Assembly (NCBI GenBank): GCA_947459635.1
Contig: CANHEA010000008.1
Location: 1 to 50,804, forward strand
Length of the DNA stretch: 50,804 nt
Direction: 5' to 3'
Source: Flavobacteriaceae bacterium
Lineage (GTDB): Bacteria; Bacteroidota; Bacteroidia; Flavobacteriales; Flavobacteriaceae
Shown here: positions 10,292 through 18,618 of the stretch, piece after piece
How the letters are laid out: every line of letters begins with the position of its first letter
Position numbering within the stretch: position 1 is the first letter of the stretch
The notes under the pieces: generated by a model
Told to the model about the DNA's origin: nothing
Database searches by the model: none
Seen by the model: only the letters and a program-made list of their open reading frames with translations
Position numbers and translations under genes: made by a program

Positions 10292-11308
10292 TCACAACAT
10301 TTTCACACCTGTTCCAAAGTCTTTTGAATATACAATTTGACCAAAATTAAAATCAACTCCAGTGGCAATATCTTCCTTTAGCAGTAAGGCACCATCAGCA
10401 TCCAGATAGGTCAAAAGTGGTGCAATTTGACATAGTCCAGAAATACCAACTGTCGATTCTGTCATGCATCCTGCCATGAGTAATAAGCCCTGTTCTTTTG
10501 CTTTCGAAATCATTCGCAACGCTGGCGTTATTCCACCACATTTCATTAACTTAATATTAATGCCATGAAAAATCTCAGAACAAGTCGCAACATCGGCCTC
10601 TCTCTGACAACTTTCATCAGCGATAACGGGCAAAACAGCATGCTTTCTAACGCGTTTCATTCCGTCAACATCCTCCGCTTTTAAAGGCTGCTCAATGAAT
10701 TCAACATTCAACTCTTTCAAAATCTTAGCGTTATCGATTGTTTGCTGCGCACTCCAAGCGCAATTGGCATCAATTCGAAAAATAGCATTGGTAATTTTGC
10801 GCAGGCTTTCAACAATAAATAGATCGTTTGATGTTCCTAGTTTGATTTTATAAATGGGCCATGGTTTTTCGATTATTTTTTGCTGCATCATTTCCAACGA
10901 ATCAATTCCAATCGTATAGGAAGTTAGCGGCGTGACGTCATCTTCTTTCGACCAAAAGCTTCTCAACGTCTGTAAATGCTTTCTTGAATAGTAATCCCAA
11001 TACGCAATATCAACGGCACAAAGCGCAAAATAATCATCTGGAATAATGCTAGACAATTGTTGCCATAGCTCACTTGGATGAAATTCCAAAACACTATCAA
11101 CTATTGGCTTTACTTTCAACAAACTTGCAGTAAGTCGCTCTGTTGTGCTGTGGTAATACGGATTGACGGTCGCTTCGCCATAACCAAAATGTACTTCATC
11201 CGAAATACAAACGACAACTGTTTTTTGAATATTGACCGTGTATCGAGAAATCGTAAACGGATGCTGTAAAGGCAAGTCGAAAAATTGAAAAGATAAAGTA
11301 AGTCCCAT
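10292..11308 (-). CDS. Dipeptide epimerase (L-Ala-D/L-Glu type, enolase superfamily)
   Basis: A probable cytoplasmic enzyme that epimerises L-Ala-D-Glu, helping recycle cell-wall peptides. The 338-residue protein has the full mandelate racemase/muconate lactonising subgroup layout: KIK base at residues 154-156, metal ligands Asp180 (FRIDAN), Glu206 (EFIEQP) and Asp231 (VIADES), and the opposite lysine Lys253 (NIKLMKCGG). The second KxK lysine and the distal lysine are the two acid/base residues expected for epimerisation. Substrate is inferred from family resemblance and Bacteroidota precedent; related subgroups act on other dipeptides. It is downstream of asnB but separated from it by a terminator. 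Confidence 0.85.
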   Translation of the reverse strand: MGLTLSFQFFDLPLQHPFTISRYTVNIQKTVVVCISDEVHFGYGEATVNPYYHSTTERLTASLLKVKPIVDSVLEFHPSELWQQLSSIIPDDYFALCAVDIAYWDYYSRKHLQTLRSFWSKEDDVTPLTSYTIGIDSLEMMQQKIIEKPWPIYKIKLGTSNDLFIVESLRKITNAIFRIDANCAWSAQQTIDNAKILKELNVEFIEQPLKAEDVDGMKRVRKHAVLPVIADESCQREADVATCSEIFHGINIKLMKCGGITPALRMISKAKEQGLLLMAGCMTESTVGISGLCQIAPLLTYLDADGALLLKEDIATGVDFNFGQIVYSKDFGTGVKML

Positions 11309-11324
11309 GCGGTTTGTTCGATTT

Positions 11325-11354
11325 AAAAAAAAAAGCGTTGACCGAAATCAACGC
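11325..11354 (-). terminator. Rho-independent terminator of asnB
   Basis: The perfect stem GCGTTGA (11335-11341)/TCAACGC (11348-11354) has a 6-nt loop. Read on the minus strand it is followed by ten Ts. It lies 41 nt past the asnB stop and 17 nt before the epimerase start. Confidence 0.9.
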
Positions 11355-11395
11355 CTTAAAAATACAAACTAAACTAAAACCAACTTTTTATTTAT

Positions 11396-13069
11396 TTAAC
11401 CTTTTATATAGGCATCATCATGAACGTTTGCCACCGCTCTACCTGAAGGATCATTCATGTTTTTGAATGCTTCATCCCATTCCAACGCAATTTTGGTACT
11501 ACAGGCGACACTCGCCTCTTGTGGAACGCTCAATGCAGCAGCATCGCTTGGGAAATGTTCGTGAAAAATAGACCGATAATAATATTCTTCTTTTGAGGTA
11601 GGCGTTTGAATTGGAAATTTAAATTTCGCATTGGCTAATTGTTCATCGGAAATTTCATTGGCAACCATTGCTTTCAGTGTATCAATCCAACTATAGCCAA
11701 CGCCATCGCTAAATTGCTCTTTTTGTCTCCATGCAACACTCGCAGGCAACATATCTTCGAAGGCTTTTCGGAGCACCCATTTTTCCATGCGCTCTCCATT
11801 AATCATCTTGTCTTGTGGATTGATGCGCATCGCCACGTCCATAAATTCTTTATCTAAGAACGGCACACGTCCTTCGATGCCCCACGCCGCCAAGCTTTTG
11901 TTGGCACGTAGACAATCATACATATGCAATTTACTGAGTTTTCTGACCGTTTCTTCGTGAAATTCCCTTGCATTTGGCGCTTTATGAAAATACAAATAAC
12001 CTCCAAATAATTCGTCTGAGCCTTCACCTGACAATACCATTTTGATTCCCATCGATTTGATCACGCGCGCCATCAAATACATCGGTGTGGATGCTCTGAT
12101 TGTAGTGACATCATAAGTTTCTATGTTATAAATCACATCGCGAACCGCATCCAATCCTTCTTGAATCGTGAATTTAATTTCATGGTGAATCGTACCCAAA
12201 TGATCCGCCACTTTCTTCGCCGCTGCCAAATCAGGGGAACCTTCTAAACCAACTGCAAATGAGTGTAATTGTGGGTACCAAGCATCGACAGTGTCACCCG
12301 ATTCTATTCTTTTTTGGGCGTATTTCTTAGCCACCGCCGAAGTAATGGAAGAGTCTAAACCTCCTGAAAGCAAAACACCATAAGGAACATCACTCATCAA
12401 CTGACGATGAACTGCGGCTTCCAATGCTTTTTTGATTTCTGCAATACTGGTTTCGTTGTCTTTTACTGCATCATAGTCTGTCCATTCTCTCTTGTACCAT
12501 TGCACAAACTCGCCGTCTTTGCTCGACATATAATGACCGGGAGGAAACAACTGAATTTTGGTGCAATAGCCTTCGAGCGCTTTCAATTCAGACGCCACAT
12601 AAAAAGTTCCGTATTGGTCCCAACCGATATACAATGGTATAATTCCCATGTGATCACGAGCAATAAAGTATTCGTCTTTCGCTACATCATAAATAGCGAA
12701 ACCAAAAATCCCATTCATTTCATCAATAAAATGCACTCCTTTTTCTTGGTATAAAGCCAATATCACTTCACAATCGCTTTCGGTTTGAAATTGGTATTTC
12801 CCTTCAAATTGTTTTCGTAAATCTCTATGGTTGTAGATTTCTCCGTTTGCCGCCAAAATTAATTGTTTATCAGGGCTGAATAAGGGTTGCTTCCCAGAAG
12901 CGGGATCAACTATAGCCAATCTTTCGTGCGCTAGAATGGCTTTATCGTTACTATAAATGCCGCTCCAGTCCGGACCACGATGACGAATGATTTTCGCCAT
13001 TTCCAAGACTTGAGGCCGTAATGTTTCTGATTTTTGTTTTAAGTCGAAGGCACATACTATTCCGCACAT
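11396..13069 (-). CDS. asnB: Asparagine synthetase B (glutamine-hydrolysing)
   Basis: Makes asparagine from aspartate, ATP and glutamine. The 557-residue protein is the E. coli AsnB type. After start-methionine removal Cys2 of MCGIVCAFD is the glutaminase nucleophile. Arg49, the NGE at 75-77 and Asp99 form the glutamine site. The synthetase domain has the PP-loop LSGGLDSS at 234-241 and a later GEGSDELFGGY segment. It begins a minus-strand unit and has its own terminator. The 228-nt gap upstream is shared with a divergent glycosyltransferase and contains a small palindrome (13185-13199). Confidence 0.97.
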   Translation of the reverse strand: MCGIVCAFDLKQKSETLRPQVLEMAKIIRHRGPDWSGIYSNDKAILAHERLAIVDPASGKQPLFSPDKQLILAANGEIYNHRDLRKQFEGKYQFQTESDCEVILALYQEKGVHFIDEMNGIFGFAIYDVAKDEYFIARDHMGIIPLYIGWDQYGTFYVASELKALEGYCTKIQLFPPGHYMSSKDGEFVQWYKREWTDYDAVKDNETSIAEIKKALEAAVHRQLMSDVPYGVLLSGGLDSSITSAVAKKYAQKRIESGDTVDAWYPQLHSFAVGLEGSPDLAAAKKVADHLGTIHHEIKFTIQEGLDAVRDVIYNIETYDVTTIRASTPMYLMARVIKSMGIKMVLSGEGSDELFGGYLYFHKAPNAREFHEETVRKLSKLHMYDCLRANKSLAAWGIEGRVPFLDKEFMDVAMRINPQDKMINGERMEKWVLRKAFEDMLPASVAWRQKEQFSDGVGYSWIDTLKAMVANEISDEQLANAKFKFPIQTPTSKEEYYYRSIFHEHFPSDAAALSVPQEASVACSTKIALEWDEAFKNMNDPSGRAVANVHDDAYIKG

Positions 13070-13184
13070 ATTGTTATTCTTATTAATTTGATATTTAAAA
13101 TCTGTGGCAAATATGTAAATTTAGATACAAAATATAAACACAAATAAAATATATAATTATAAATTGAAACACAATATTAAAATA

Positions 13185-13199
13185 TACATTATAAATGTA
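13185..13199. promoter_or_regulatory. Palindrome in the asnB/glycosyltransferase divergent gap
   Basis: TACATT (13185-13190) and AATGTA (13194-13199) form a perfect inverted repeat with a 3-nt centre, midway between two divergent genes. In such AT-rich DNA it may be chance. Confidence 0.3.
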
Positions 13200-13270
13200 A
13201 GTAATTAAACCAATTTATCTATGTCTAGGTTTTAATTCGTTAAAAATCGCCTAGTTTTGATTTTGAATTT

Positions 13271-13278
13271 TATATTTG
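13271..13278 (+). promoter_or_regulatory. -7 box for the glycosyltransferase pair
   Basis: TATATTTG ends 19 nt before the ATG at 13298. No TTG is seen at the ideal distance upstream; a TTTTG lies only 11 nt away. Confidence 0.5.
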
Positions 13279-13297
13279 CTATACTTTAACTCCTGCA

Positions 13298-14059
13298 ATG
13301 ATCGGTTCAAAAAAAATCATAGTTGTTCTTCCGGCTTACAAGGCCGAACTTACGCTCATCAAAACGTACAATGAAATTCCCTTCGATATTGTAGACGAGG
13401 TCGTTCTTGTAGATGATAACAGTCCAGATGCAACGATTAAAGTCGCACAGGAACTTGGCATTAAACATATCATCAAACACGATGTCAATTTGGGCTATGG
13501 AGGAAACCAAAAAACGTGTTATAACAAAGCACTAGAATTAGGTGGAGATATTATTATCATGTTGCACCCAGATTATCAATATACACCAAAACTAATTCAC
13601 TCAATGAGTTATTTGATTGCAAATGACGTTTATCCGGTCGTAATTGGTTCTAGAATTTTGGGTAAAGGTGCTTTAAAAGGAGGTATGCCGATATACAAAT
13701 ATGTTGCAAACAGATTTCTAACGTTGACTCAAAATGTCTTGATGAATCAAAAATTGTCGGAATACCATACTGGTTACAGAGCCTATAATAGAAAGGTTTT
13801 AGAAAGCATCGATTATAATGCAAATTCTGATGATTTTATCTTTGACAACCAATTTCTAGCTCAGATTTTCTATAATGGATTTGAAATTGCCGAAATTACT
13901 TGTCCGACCAAGTATTTTGATGATGCCTCTTCAATTAATTTCAAAAGAAGCACAACCTATGGCTTTGGTGTCTTGAAGACTTCCCTACTTTATTTTCTTG
14001 CAAAAAACAAAATATTTGAGAGTGGGTTATTCTCAAAATCAAAATTGAACGAAAAATGA
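13298..14059 (+). CDS. Glycosyltransferase family 2, polyprenyl-phosphate mannose synthase-like
   Basis: A 253-residue GT-A enzyme resembling the catalytic domain of DPM1/polyprenol-phosphate hexose synthases, which load a sugar onto a lipid phosphate on the cytoplasmic face. It shows an N-terminal nucleotide-binding strand ending in the acidic motif VDDNSPD (around residue 40), a DVNLGYGGNQKT segment, and the metal-binding region MLHPDYQY near residue 95. It lacks C-terminal membrane helices. Its stop overlaps the start of the next gene by 4 nt (ATGA), so the two are almost certainly co-translated. The partner is a polytopic protein that could use the lipid-linked sugar. Sugar and lipid are unknown. 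Confidence 0.82.
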   Translation: MIGSKKIIVVLPAYKAELTLIKTYNEIPFDIVDEVVLVDDNSPDATIKVAQELGIKHIIKHDVNLGYGGNQKTCYNKALELGGDIIIMLHPDYQYTPKLIHSMSYLIANDVYPVVIGSRILGKGALKGGMPIYKYVANRFLTLTQNVLMNQKLSEYHTGYRAYNRKVLESIDYNANSDDFIFDNQFLAQIFYNGFEIAEITCPTKYFDDASSINFKRSTTYGFGVLKTSLLYFLAKNKIFESGLFSKSKLNEK

Positions 14060-15492
14060 TAAGTACAAAAACGCAAAATACTGTAGTGCTCCTATTTTGC
14101 TTTTTAGTGGTGTGTTTTATTGTTTTTGCTTCAAGTCATAATAGTTTTTTTTGGGACACAGTACAATTGGGTTCTGCTCATGCAAACTATTATTACGTCA
14201 ATCACTTTTCAGAACTCTTATTGCCTATTGAAATTGATAGTGGACATATTCCAGCATTCGGAATTTACATCGCCTTATTGTGGGAAATATTCGGGAGAAC
14301 ACTCGAAGTGAGCCATTTTGGAATGCTTCCTTTTGCGTTTGGTATTGTGATTCAAATTTTCCAAGTCTGTCGGAAACTTGTACCAGAACAATTTGTCGGA
14401 TTAGCATCAGTTTTAGTCTTGGCAGATCCATCGCTTTTAAGTCAATTGACCCTAGTATCTCCGGATGTGTGTTTACTTTTTTTCTTTCTCTTGGGATTAA
14501 ACGCCGTACTTGAAAACAACAAGAAATGGATTATAATTGCTGTTTTTTTCTTATTTCTATCGAGCATGCGCGGCATGATGGTGTCTTTTTGCCTTCTAAG
14601 TTTGGATATCTTTAGCCATATCGATTTCAAAACTACTTCCCGAAAAATCGCTGGGCAACTCATCAGTAGAAGTTTATTGTACCTTCCTGCTGTTTTATTG
14701 TTTCTTGGTTACAATTCCTTACACTACATCGAAAAAGGCTGGATTGGATTTCATCAAGATTCACCGTGGGCAAAGAGTTTTGAGCGCGTAGACAATTTCA
14801 AAGACTTTCTTTTTAATGTCGGATTATACGCCTGGCGCATCTTAGATTTTGGCAGAATTGGCGGTTGGCTCATCGGTTTACCTTTATTGATTTTATATAA
14901 AAAACAGCTCCTGAATACCAAAACATTTCGACTTTTATTGTTTTTTACGCTATTCAGCATGATCGTTCTACCGTTAAACATGCTTTGGGCAAAAAATTTA
15001 ATGGGTTACCGTTATCTTATTCCAATTTATTTGACATTTTCACTTTTTACAGTAACAGTACTTTTCTCTCCTTTCGTCAATCAAAAACTAAAATACAGCC
15101 TAAGTATCTTTTGGGTTTTGTGTTTGATTGGAGGTAATTTTATTGTCTATCCCGACAAGATTGCGAAAGGTTGGGATAGCACGCTAGCGCATGTACCCTA
15201 TTACAAATTAAGACATCAAGCAATTGATTATTTAGATCAGGAACACATTAATTTTGAACAAGTGCAATCTTTTTTTCCCAACCTTGCCAGTATTGACAGA
15301 ATAGATTTAAACGGGGATTTAAGAAGTTTTCGCGCCTATGATGGTCAAAGAAAATATATATTCTATTCCAATATTTTCAATGTGAGCGATCAAGAATATG
15401 ATGAAATTCATAATCTAGCCAACTACAAGTGCATCAAACATTTTGAAAGCCAACAGGTCTTCATCGATATTTTCGAAAAAAACAAACCGTAG
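14056..15492 (+). CDS. Polytopic membrane protein, PMT/ArnT-like glycosyltransferase candidate
   Basis: A 478-residue protein with about ten hydrophobic segments and a short C-terminal soluble part. After the first helix it has FFWDTVQLG with an aspartate near residue 34, the place where GT-C enzymes of the PMT/ArnT group keep their catalytic acidic residue. This and its 4-nt overlap with a lipid-phosphate sugar synthase suggest it moves a lipid-linked sugar onto a protein or glycan on the outer face. Family membership is inferred from layout, not from a strong signature. The gene ends at TAGCTA, where its stop directly abuts the stop of the opposing gene. Confidence 0.6.
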   Translation: MISTKTQNTVVLLFCFLVVCFIVFASSHNSFFWDTVQLGSAHANYYYVNHFSELLLPIEIDSGHIPAFGIYIALLWEIFGRTLEVSHFGMLPFAFGIVIQIFQVCRKLVPEQFVGLASVLVLADPSLLSQLTLVSPDVCLLFFFLLGLNAVLENNKKWIIIAVFFLFLSSMRGMMVSFCLLSLDIFSHIDFKTTSRKIAGQLISRSLLYLPAVLLFLGYNSLHYIEKGWIGFHQDSPWAKSFERVDNFKDFLFNVGLYAWRILDFGRIGGWLIGLPLLILYKKQLLNTKTFRLLLFFTLFSMIVLPLNMLWAKNLMGYRYLIPIYLTFSLFTVTVLFSPFVNQKLKYSLSIFWVLCLIGGNFIVYPDKIAKGWDSTLAHVPYYKLRHQAIDYLDQEHINFEQVQSFFPNLASIDRIDLNGDLRSFRAYDGQRKYIFYSNIFNVSDQEYDEIHNLANYKCIKHFESQQVFIDIFEKNKP

Positions 15493-15942
15493 CTACAATA
15501 CTATTTCTATTAAATACTGGGTTTCATTGATTTTGAAGGTAAATCCAATTTCTTTTCCTAACAAGTGACTGCCCAATGGTGATTGCGGTGAAACTGCTAT
15601 AATCGTTTTGTCATCGATTACAATTTTAGGCAAAGCTGTGGCAACAAATAGCCACATTCCGTTAGCTTGAACAAGGCTTCCCACACTTATTTTGGTGCTA
15701 TTTTGATTGCAATTAATTTTCTCAAGTATCGTTTTTTGGTCTAAAAACTCCTGTAGCTTTCGATTGAGTTTTTCTTGTTCAATATGCATCATCGACAAAG
15801 CAGTCTCGTGCTTGTCTCCCGCAGAACCTTTGGCGTCGTTTTTAGAATCTTCGGTCAACGCATAGATCATGTCGCGAAACACATCGATTTTGTCTTGTAC
15901 TAACATTGTATAATGCTGATGAATTTCTTGCTTATGCGTCAT
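15493..15942 (-). CDS. GreA/GreB-family elongation factor-like protein
   Basis: A 149-residue cytoplasmic protein. The N-terminal half is helical and charged, as in the Gre coiled coil, though shorter. The C-terminal half (from about residue 87) resembles the GreA/GreB C-terminal domain: GSLVQANGMWLFVATALP, then AVSPQSPLGSHLLGKEIGFTF. Gre factors rescue backtracked RNA polymerase, but I cannot see the acidic tip residues clearly enough to claim cleavage stimulation. Proteins of this size in Flavobacteria are sometimes labelled 3-oxoacyl-ACP synthase, which the sequence does not support. The gene converges on the previous one with no spacing. Confidence 0.7.
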   Translation of the reverse strand: MTHKQEIHQHYTMLVQDKIDVFRDMIYALTEDSKNDAKGSAGDKHETALSMMHIEQEKLNRKLQEFLDQKTILEKINCNQNSTKISVGSLVQANGMWLFVATALPKIVIDDKTIIAVSPQSPLGSHLLGKEIGFTFKINETQYLIEIVL

Positions 15943-15962
15943 ATTTTAGATTCCAAAATTGG

Positions 15963-15976
15963 TTGCAAATTTGCAA
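15963..15976. promoter_or_regulatory. Perfect 14-bp palindrome upstream of the Gre-like gene
   Basis: TTGCAAATTTGCAA is its own reverse complement and ends 21 nt before the start at 15942. Its AAATTTGC core resembles the -7 region (TAnnTTTGC) on the minus strand, so it may be a promoter rather than an operator. Confidence 0.35.
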
Positions 15977-16011
15977 AAGGAAAATCAATTTTTTGAATAA
16001 TCCTATCTTTA

Positions 16012-16938
16012 TTATTGTTTGTGATGATTAGTATCTACAACTCGTTCCCTATTTTTAATCCAACGTGCAATTTCTTCAGATACTAACTTACCAGATCTTT
16101 TACTCAGATGAACGCCGTCGGTATAAAGGAACCGTTTGTTTTTTGAGGTTAAATCTAGAAAACCGGAAGATTTTCCGGCGGGAAGTTGCATGAATTTATT
16201 AAAATTTGGGGACAGTTGGTTCTCAATTTCCATCAATTTTGGAGATACTGGCAATCTCACCAGATAAACATGTCCGTATTGTTTTAAGTAATCTACCGTT
16301 TCAACAAGATAGTCAAGTCTTACTTGGGAAAATCGAGACAACGACAAAAGATCTTTGTATTCAACTAATGTACTTTCTGTTCTTCTTGCTACTGATTTCG
16401 AATCCATATCTAGTAATACTTCAAGCCACCCATTTTCATGCAATTGCGCTGTACTCGGCTTAAAAATAATTCTATAATAATTACCCGACATGTATTGGGT
16501 TAGATATTGAAAATTGGGGTTTTGATTTACATTCTCCATCTCGCCAACACAGGAATTGTTCTCGCCAAAATTAGAAATATCATTTGGATCTTTGTCTCGG
16601 CAATAAATACTCCAACAATCGACCGTGACAATAAAAACTCCATCCTTTTTCTCTTTGCTAAGTTTGCGCTTTATGCTTTCTAAATAGGCTGGTCCAAATG
16701 GACTTTTACTTCTATCAAATGAATAGTTATAGATGTTTTTATGTAATATCTTATTGATGACTGAAGGATTTAGTCCTTGTGCAGCTTTTGAAGTGCCGAT
16801 TATGAAACTGCTTTGTTTTGGAGAAGTAAACCTAAGATAATATGGATCTGAGTAACCATCTGCCCCCAGTAGCACAATAAAAAAGGAAATTACACATAGA
16901 GTTCCGAATAAAGACAAGTTGATTAAAAATTTCCGCAT
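16012..16938 (-). CDS. SGNH-hydrolase-like membrane-anchored protein, MBOAT partner
   Basis: A 308-residue protein with an N-terminal membrane anchor (residues 5-27) and a presumably periplasmic remainder. The IIGTSKAAQGLNPSVIN segment near residues 47-63 matches the GxS-type block I of DltD/AlgJ-like SGNH proteins. A late DGVHLSKRSGKLVSEEIARWI segment gives the block V DxxH (here DGVH). These suggest an acyltransferase or esterase acting with the upstream MBOAT gene, whose stop is 4 nt away. In known pairs the MBOAT moves the acyl group across the membrane and the SGNH protein transfers it to a polymer. The target here is unknown. Confidence 0.65.
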   Translation of the reverse strand: MRKFLINLSLFGTLCVISFFIVLLGADGYSDPYYLRFTSPKQSSFIIGTSKAAQGLNPSVINKILHKNIYNYSFDRSKSPFGPAYLESIKRKLSKEKKDGVFIVTVDCWSIYCRDKDPNDISNFGENNSCVGEMENVNQNPNFQYLTQYMSGNYYRIIFKPSTAQLHENGWLEVLLDMDSKSVARRTESTLVEYKDLLSLSRFSQVRLDYLVETVDYLKQYGHVYLVRLPVSPKLMEIENQLSPNFNKFMQLPAGKSSGFLDLTSKNKRFLYTDGVHLSKRSGKLVSEEIARWIKNRERVVDTNHHKQ

Positions 16939-16942
16939 TAGA

Positions 16943-18391
16943 CTAAAATTGAAAGTAAATAAACTCCTGACTCTTTGATCCGAATAAAAAAATTAGCATC
17001 ACAATCAAATAGAAAAAGCACCATTGAAATGGCTTCTGCCATCGTGATGTAATTGCTTTAATTGCATAATCTTGTTCCCTGCCCATCCATTCGATGATTA
17101 CCATTAAAACAATAAATAAAATTGTTATTGCAGCCTCCTTTATCCCTAAGAAATAGGGCTGACGAAATAAATCAAACGAAAATATTCCTGCAATGTAGCG
17201 TATCGCATGCGCTAGGTCTTCTGCCCTAAAAAATATCCAGGCAAAGACAGTTAAGCCAAACGTAAACAACATCGAAAACAATTCTTTAAGGGTTGGAAAG
17301 TACTTTCCTTTTGCAACAATAGCTATGTGATTTCGATTCTTATTCATAAGTAATAATGGCATGAAATAAAGTGCATGCAGCGCTCCCCAAGCAATAAAAG
17401 TCCAATTAGCACCATGCCAAAAGCCACTAACCAAGAAAATGACAAACATATTTCTAACGCGAATCCATTTGCCACCATGGCTTCCCCCTAAAGGAATGTA
17501 TAAATAGTCCCGAAACCAAGACGACAATGAAATATGCCATCGTCTCCAGAACTCGGCTATATCTCTTGAAAAATAAGGGAAAGCGAAGTTTCGCAGCAGT
17601 TCAATGCCGAAAAGTCGGGCCGTTCCTAGAGCGATATCAGAATAACCCGAAAAATCGCAATAGATTTGAAATGAAAAGAATAATGCCCCTAAAACCAATG
17701 TGCTTCCAGAATAATCTGAGGCGTCTTTAAAAATGAGGTTGACATAGGTAGCGCAATGATCTGCTATTACGATTTTCTTAAATAAGCCCCATAAAATCTG
17801 CTTCAAGCCATCGATTGCTTGGGAATAATCAAATTCTCTTTTTTTGATTATTTGTGGCAACAGATGTGTGGCTCTCTCTATCGGTCCCGCAACTAATAGT
17901 GGGAAAAAGGACACAAAGACAGAATAATTGATGATATCTCTTTCTGGTTTAATTTTGTCTTTATACAAATCAATTACGTAGGATAATCCGTGAAAAGTAT
18001 AAAAAGAAATTCCAACCGGTAAAATAAGATTAATGGATCCCAAATCAGCTTTCAAACCTACCGTTGAAAGCGCGTCAATAAAGGAAGATGCAAAAAAATC
18101 ATAGTACTTAAAAATACCGAGAAATCCTAAATTAATGGTGATGCTAAGCCACAACCAAAACTTTTTATTTTCTTTTAAGGATGCGTCGGCTATTTTGATA
18201 CCCGTATAATAATCTAAAGAAGTCGAGGCAATCAGCAAAAACAAAAACCGCCAATCCCAACAAGCATAGAAAAAATAGCTAGAAATTAATAAAACTATGT
18301 TTTGTAATCTTACGCCTCGCTTCGCAATAAACCAATATAGAAAAAATACAATCGGCAGGAATATGGCAAAACTCACTGAATTAAAAAGCAT
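16943..18391 (-). CDS. MBOAT family O-acyltransferase (AlgI/DltB-like)
   Basis: A 482-residue inner-membrane protein with about ten or more hydrophobic segments. It has the MBOAT hallmarks: ILPVGISFYTFHGLSYVID near residue 125, FQIYCDFSGYSDIALG near 241, EFWRRWHISLSSWFRDY at 280-296, and the catalytic histidine in SGFWHGANW (His326). Such proteins take acyl groups from a cytoplasmic donor and pass them out to a polysaccharide or other surface target. It forms a two-gene unit with the SGNH-like protein downstream. The usual polymer genes are not adjacent, but glycosyltransferases flank the region. Confidence 0.92.
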   Translation of the reverse strand: MLFNSVSFAIFLPIVFFLYWFIAKRGVRLQNIVLLISSYFFYACWDWRFLFLLIASTSLDYYTGIKIADASLKENKKFWLWLSITINLGFLGIFKYYDFFASSFIDALSTVGLKADLGSINLILPVGISFYTFHGLSYVIDLYKDKIKPERDIINYSVFVSFFPLLVAGPIERATHLLPQIIKKREFDYSQAIDGLKQILWGLFKKIVIADHCATYVNLIFKDASDYSGSTLVLGALFFSFQIYCDFSGYSDIALGTARLFGIELLRNFAFPYFSRDIAEFWRRWHISLSSWFRDYLYIPLGGSHGGKWIRVRNMFVIFLVSGFWHGANWTFIAWGALHALYFMPLLLMNKNRNHIAIVAKGKYFPTLKELFSMLFTFGLTVFAWIFFRAEDLAHAIRYIAGIFSFDLFRQPYFLGIKEAAITILFIVLMVIIEWMGREQDYAIKAITSRWQKPFQWCFFYLIVMLIFLFGSKSQEFIYFQF

Positions 18392-18618
18392 ATCTCTTCC
18401 CTGCTGTATTAATTTATCTATATTCTAATATACACTAACTGCTATAGGTAATCTTAATTGTAGTAATGACGTTGAAATAACTGAATTATCAAAAAATAAC
18501 CTAGCATTAATAACTAACATCAACGCAGCTTCGAAACCTAATTGTACTGCAATATAATAAGTTTGTACTAAGATTTGCGAATGAAAATCAAAAAGCACAA
18601 AAATTGCTATTATTATTT

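Noticed and set aside
18392..18618. Short open stretches on both strands between the barrel and MBOAT genes
   Set aside because: About 40-55 codons on each strand without an ATG or recognisable match; expected by chance in AT-rich DNA.
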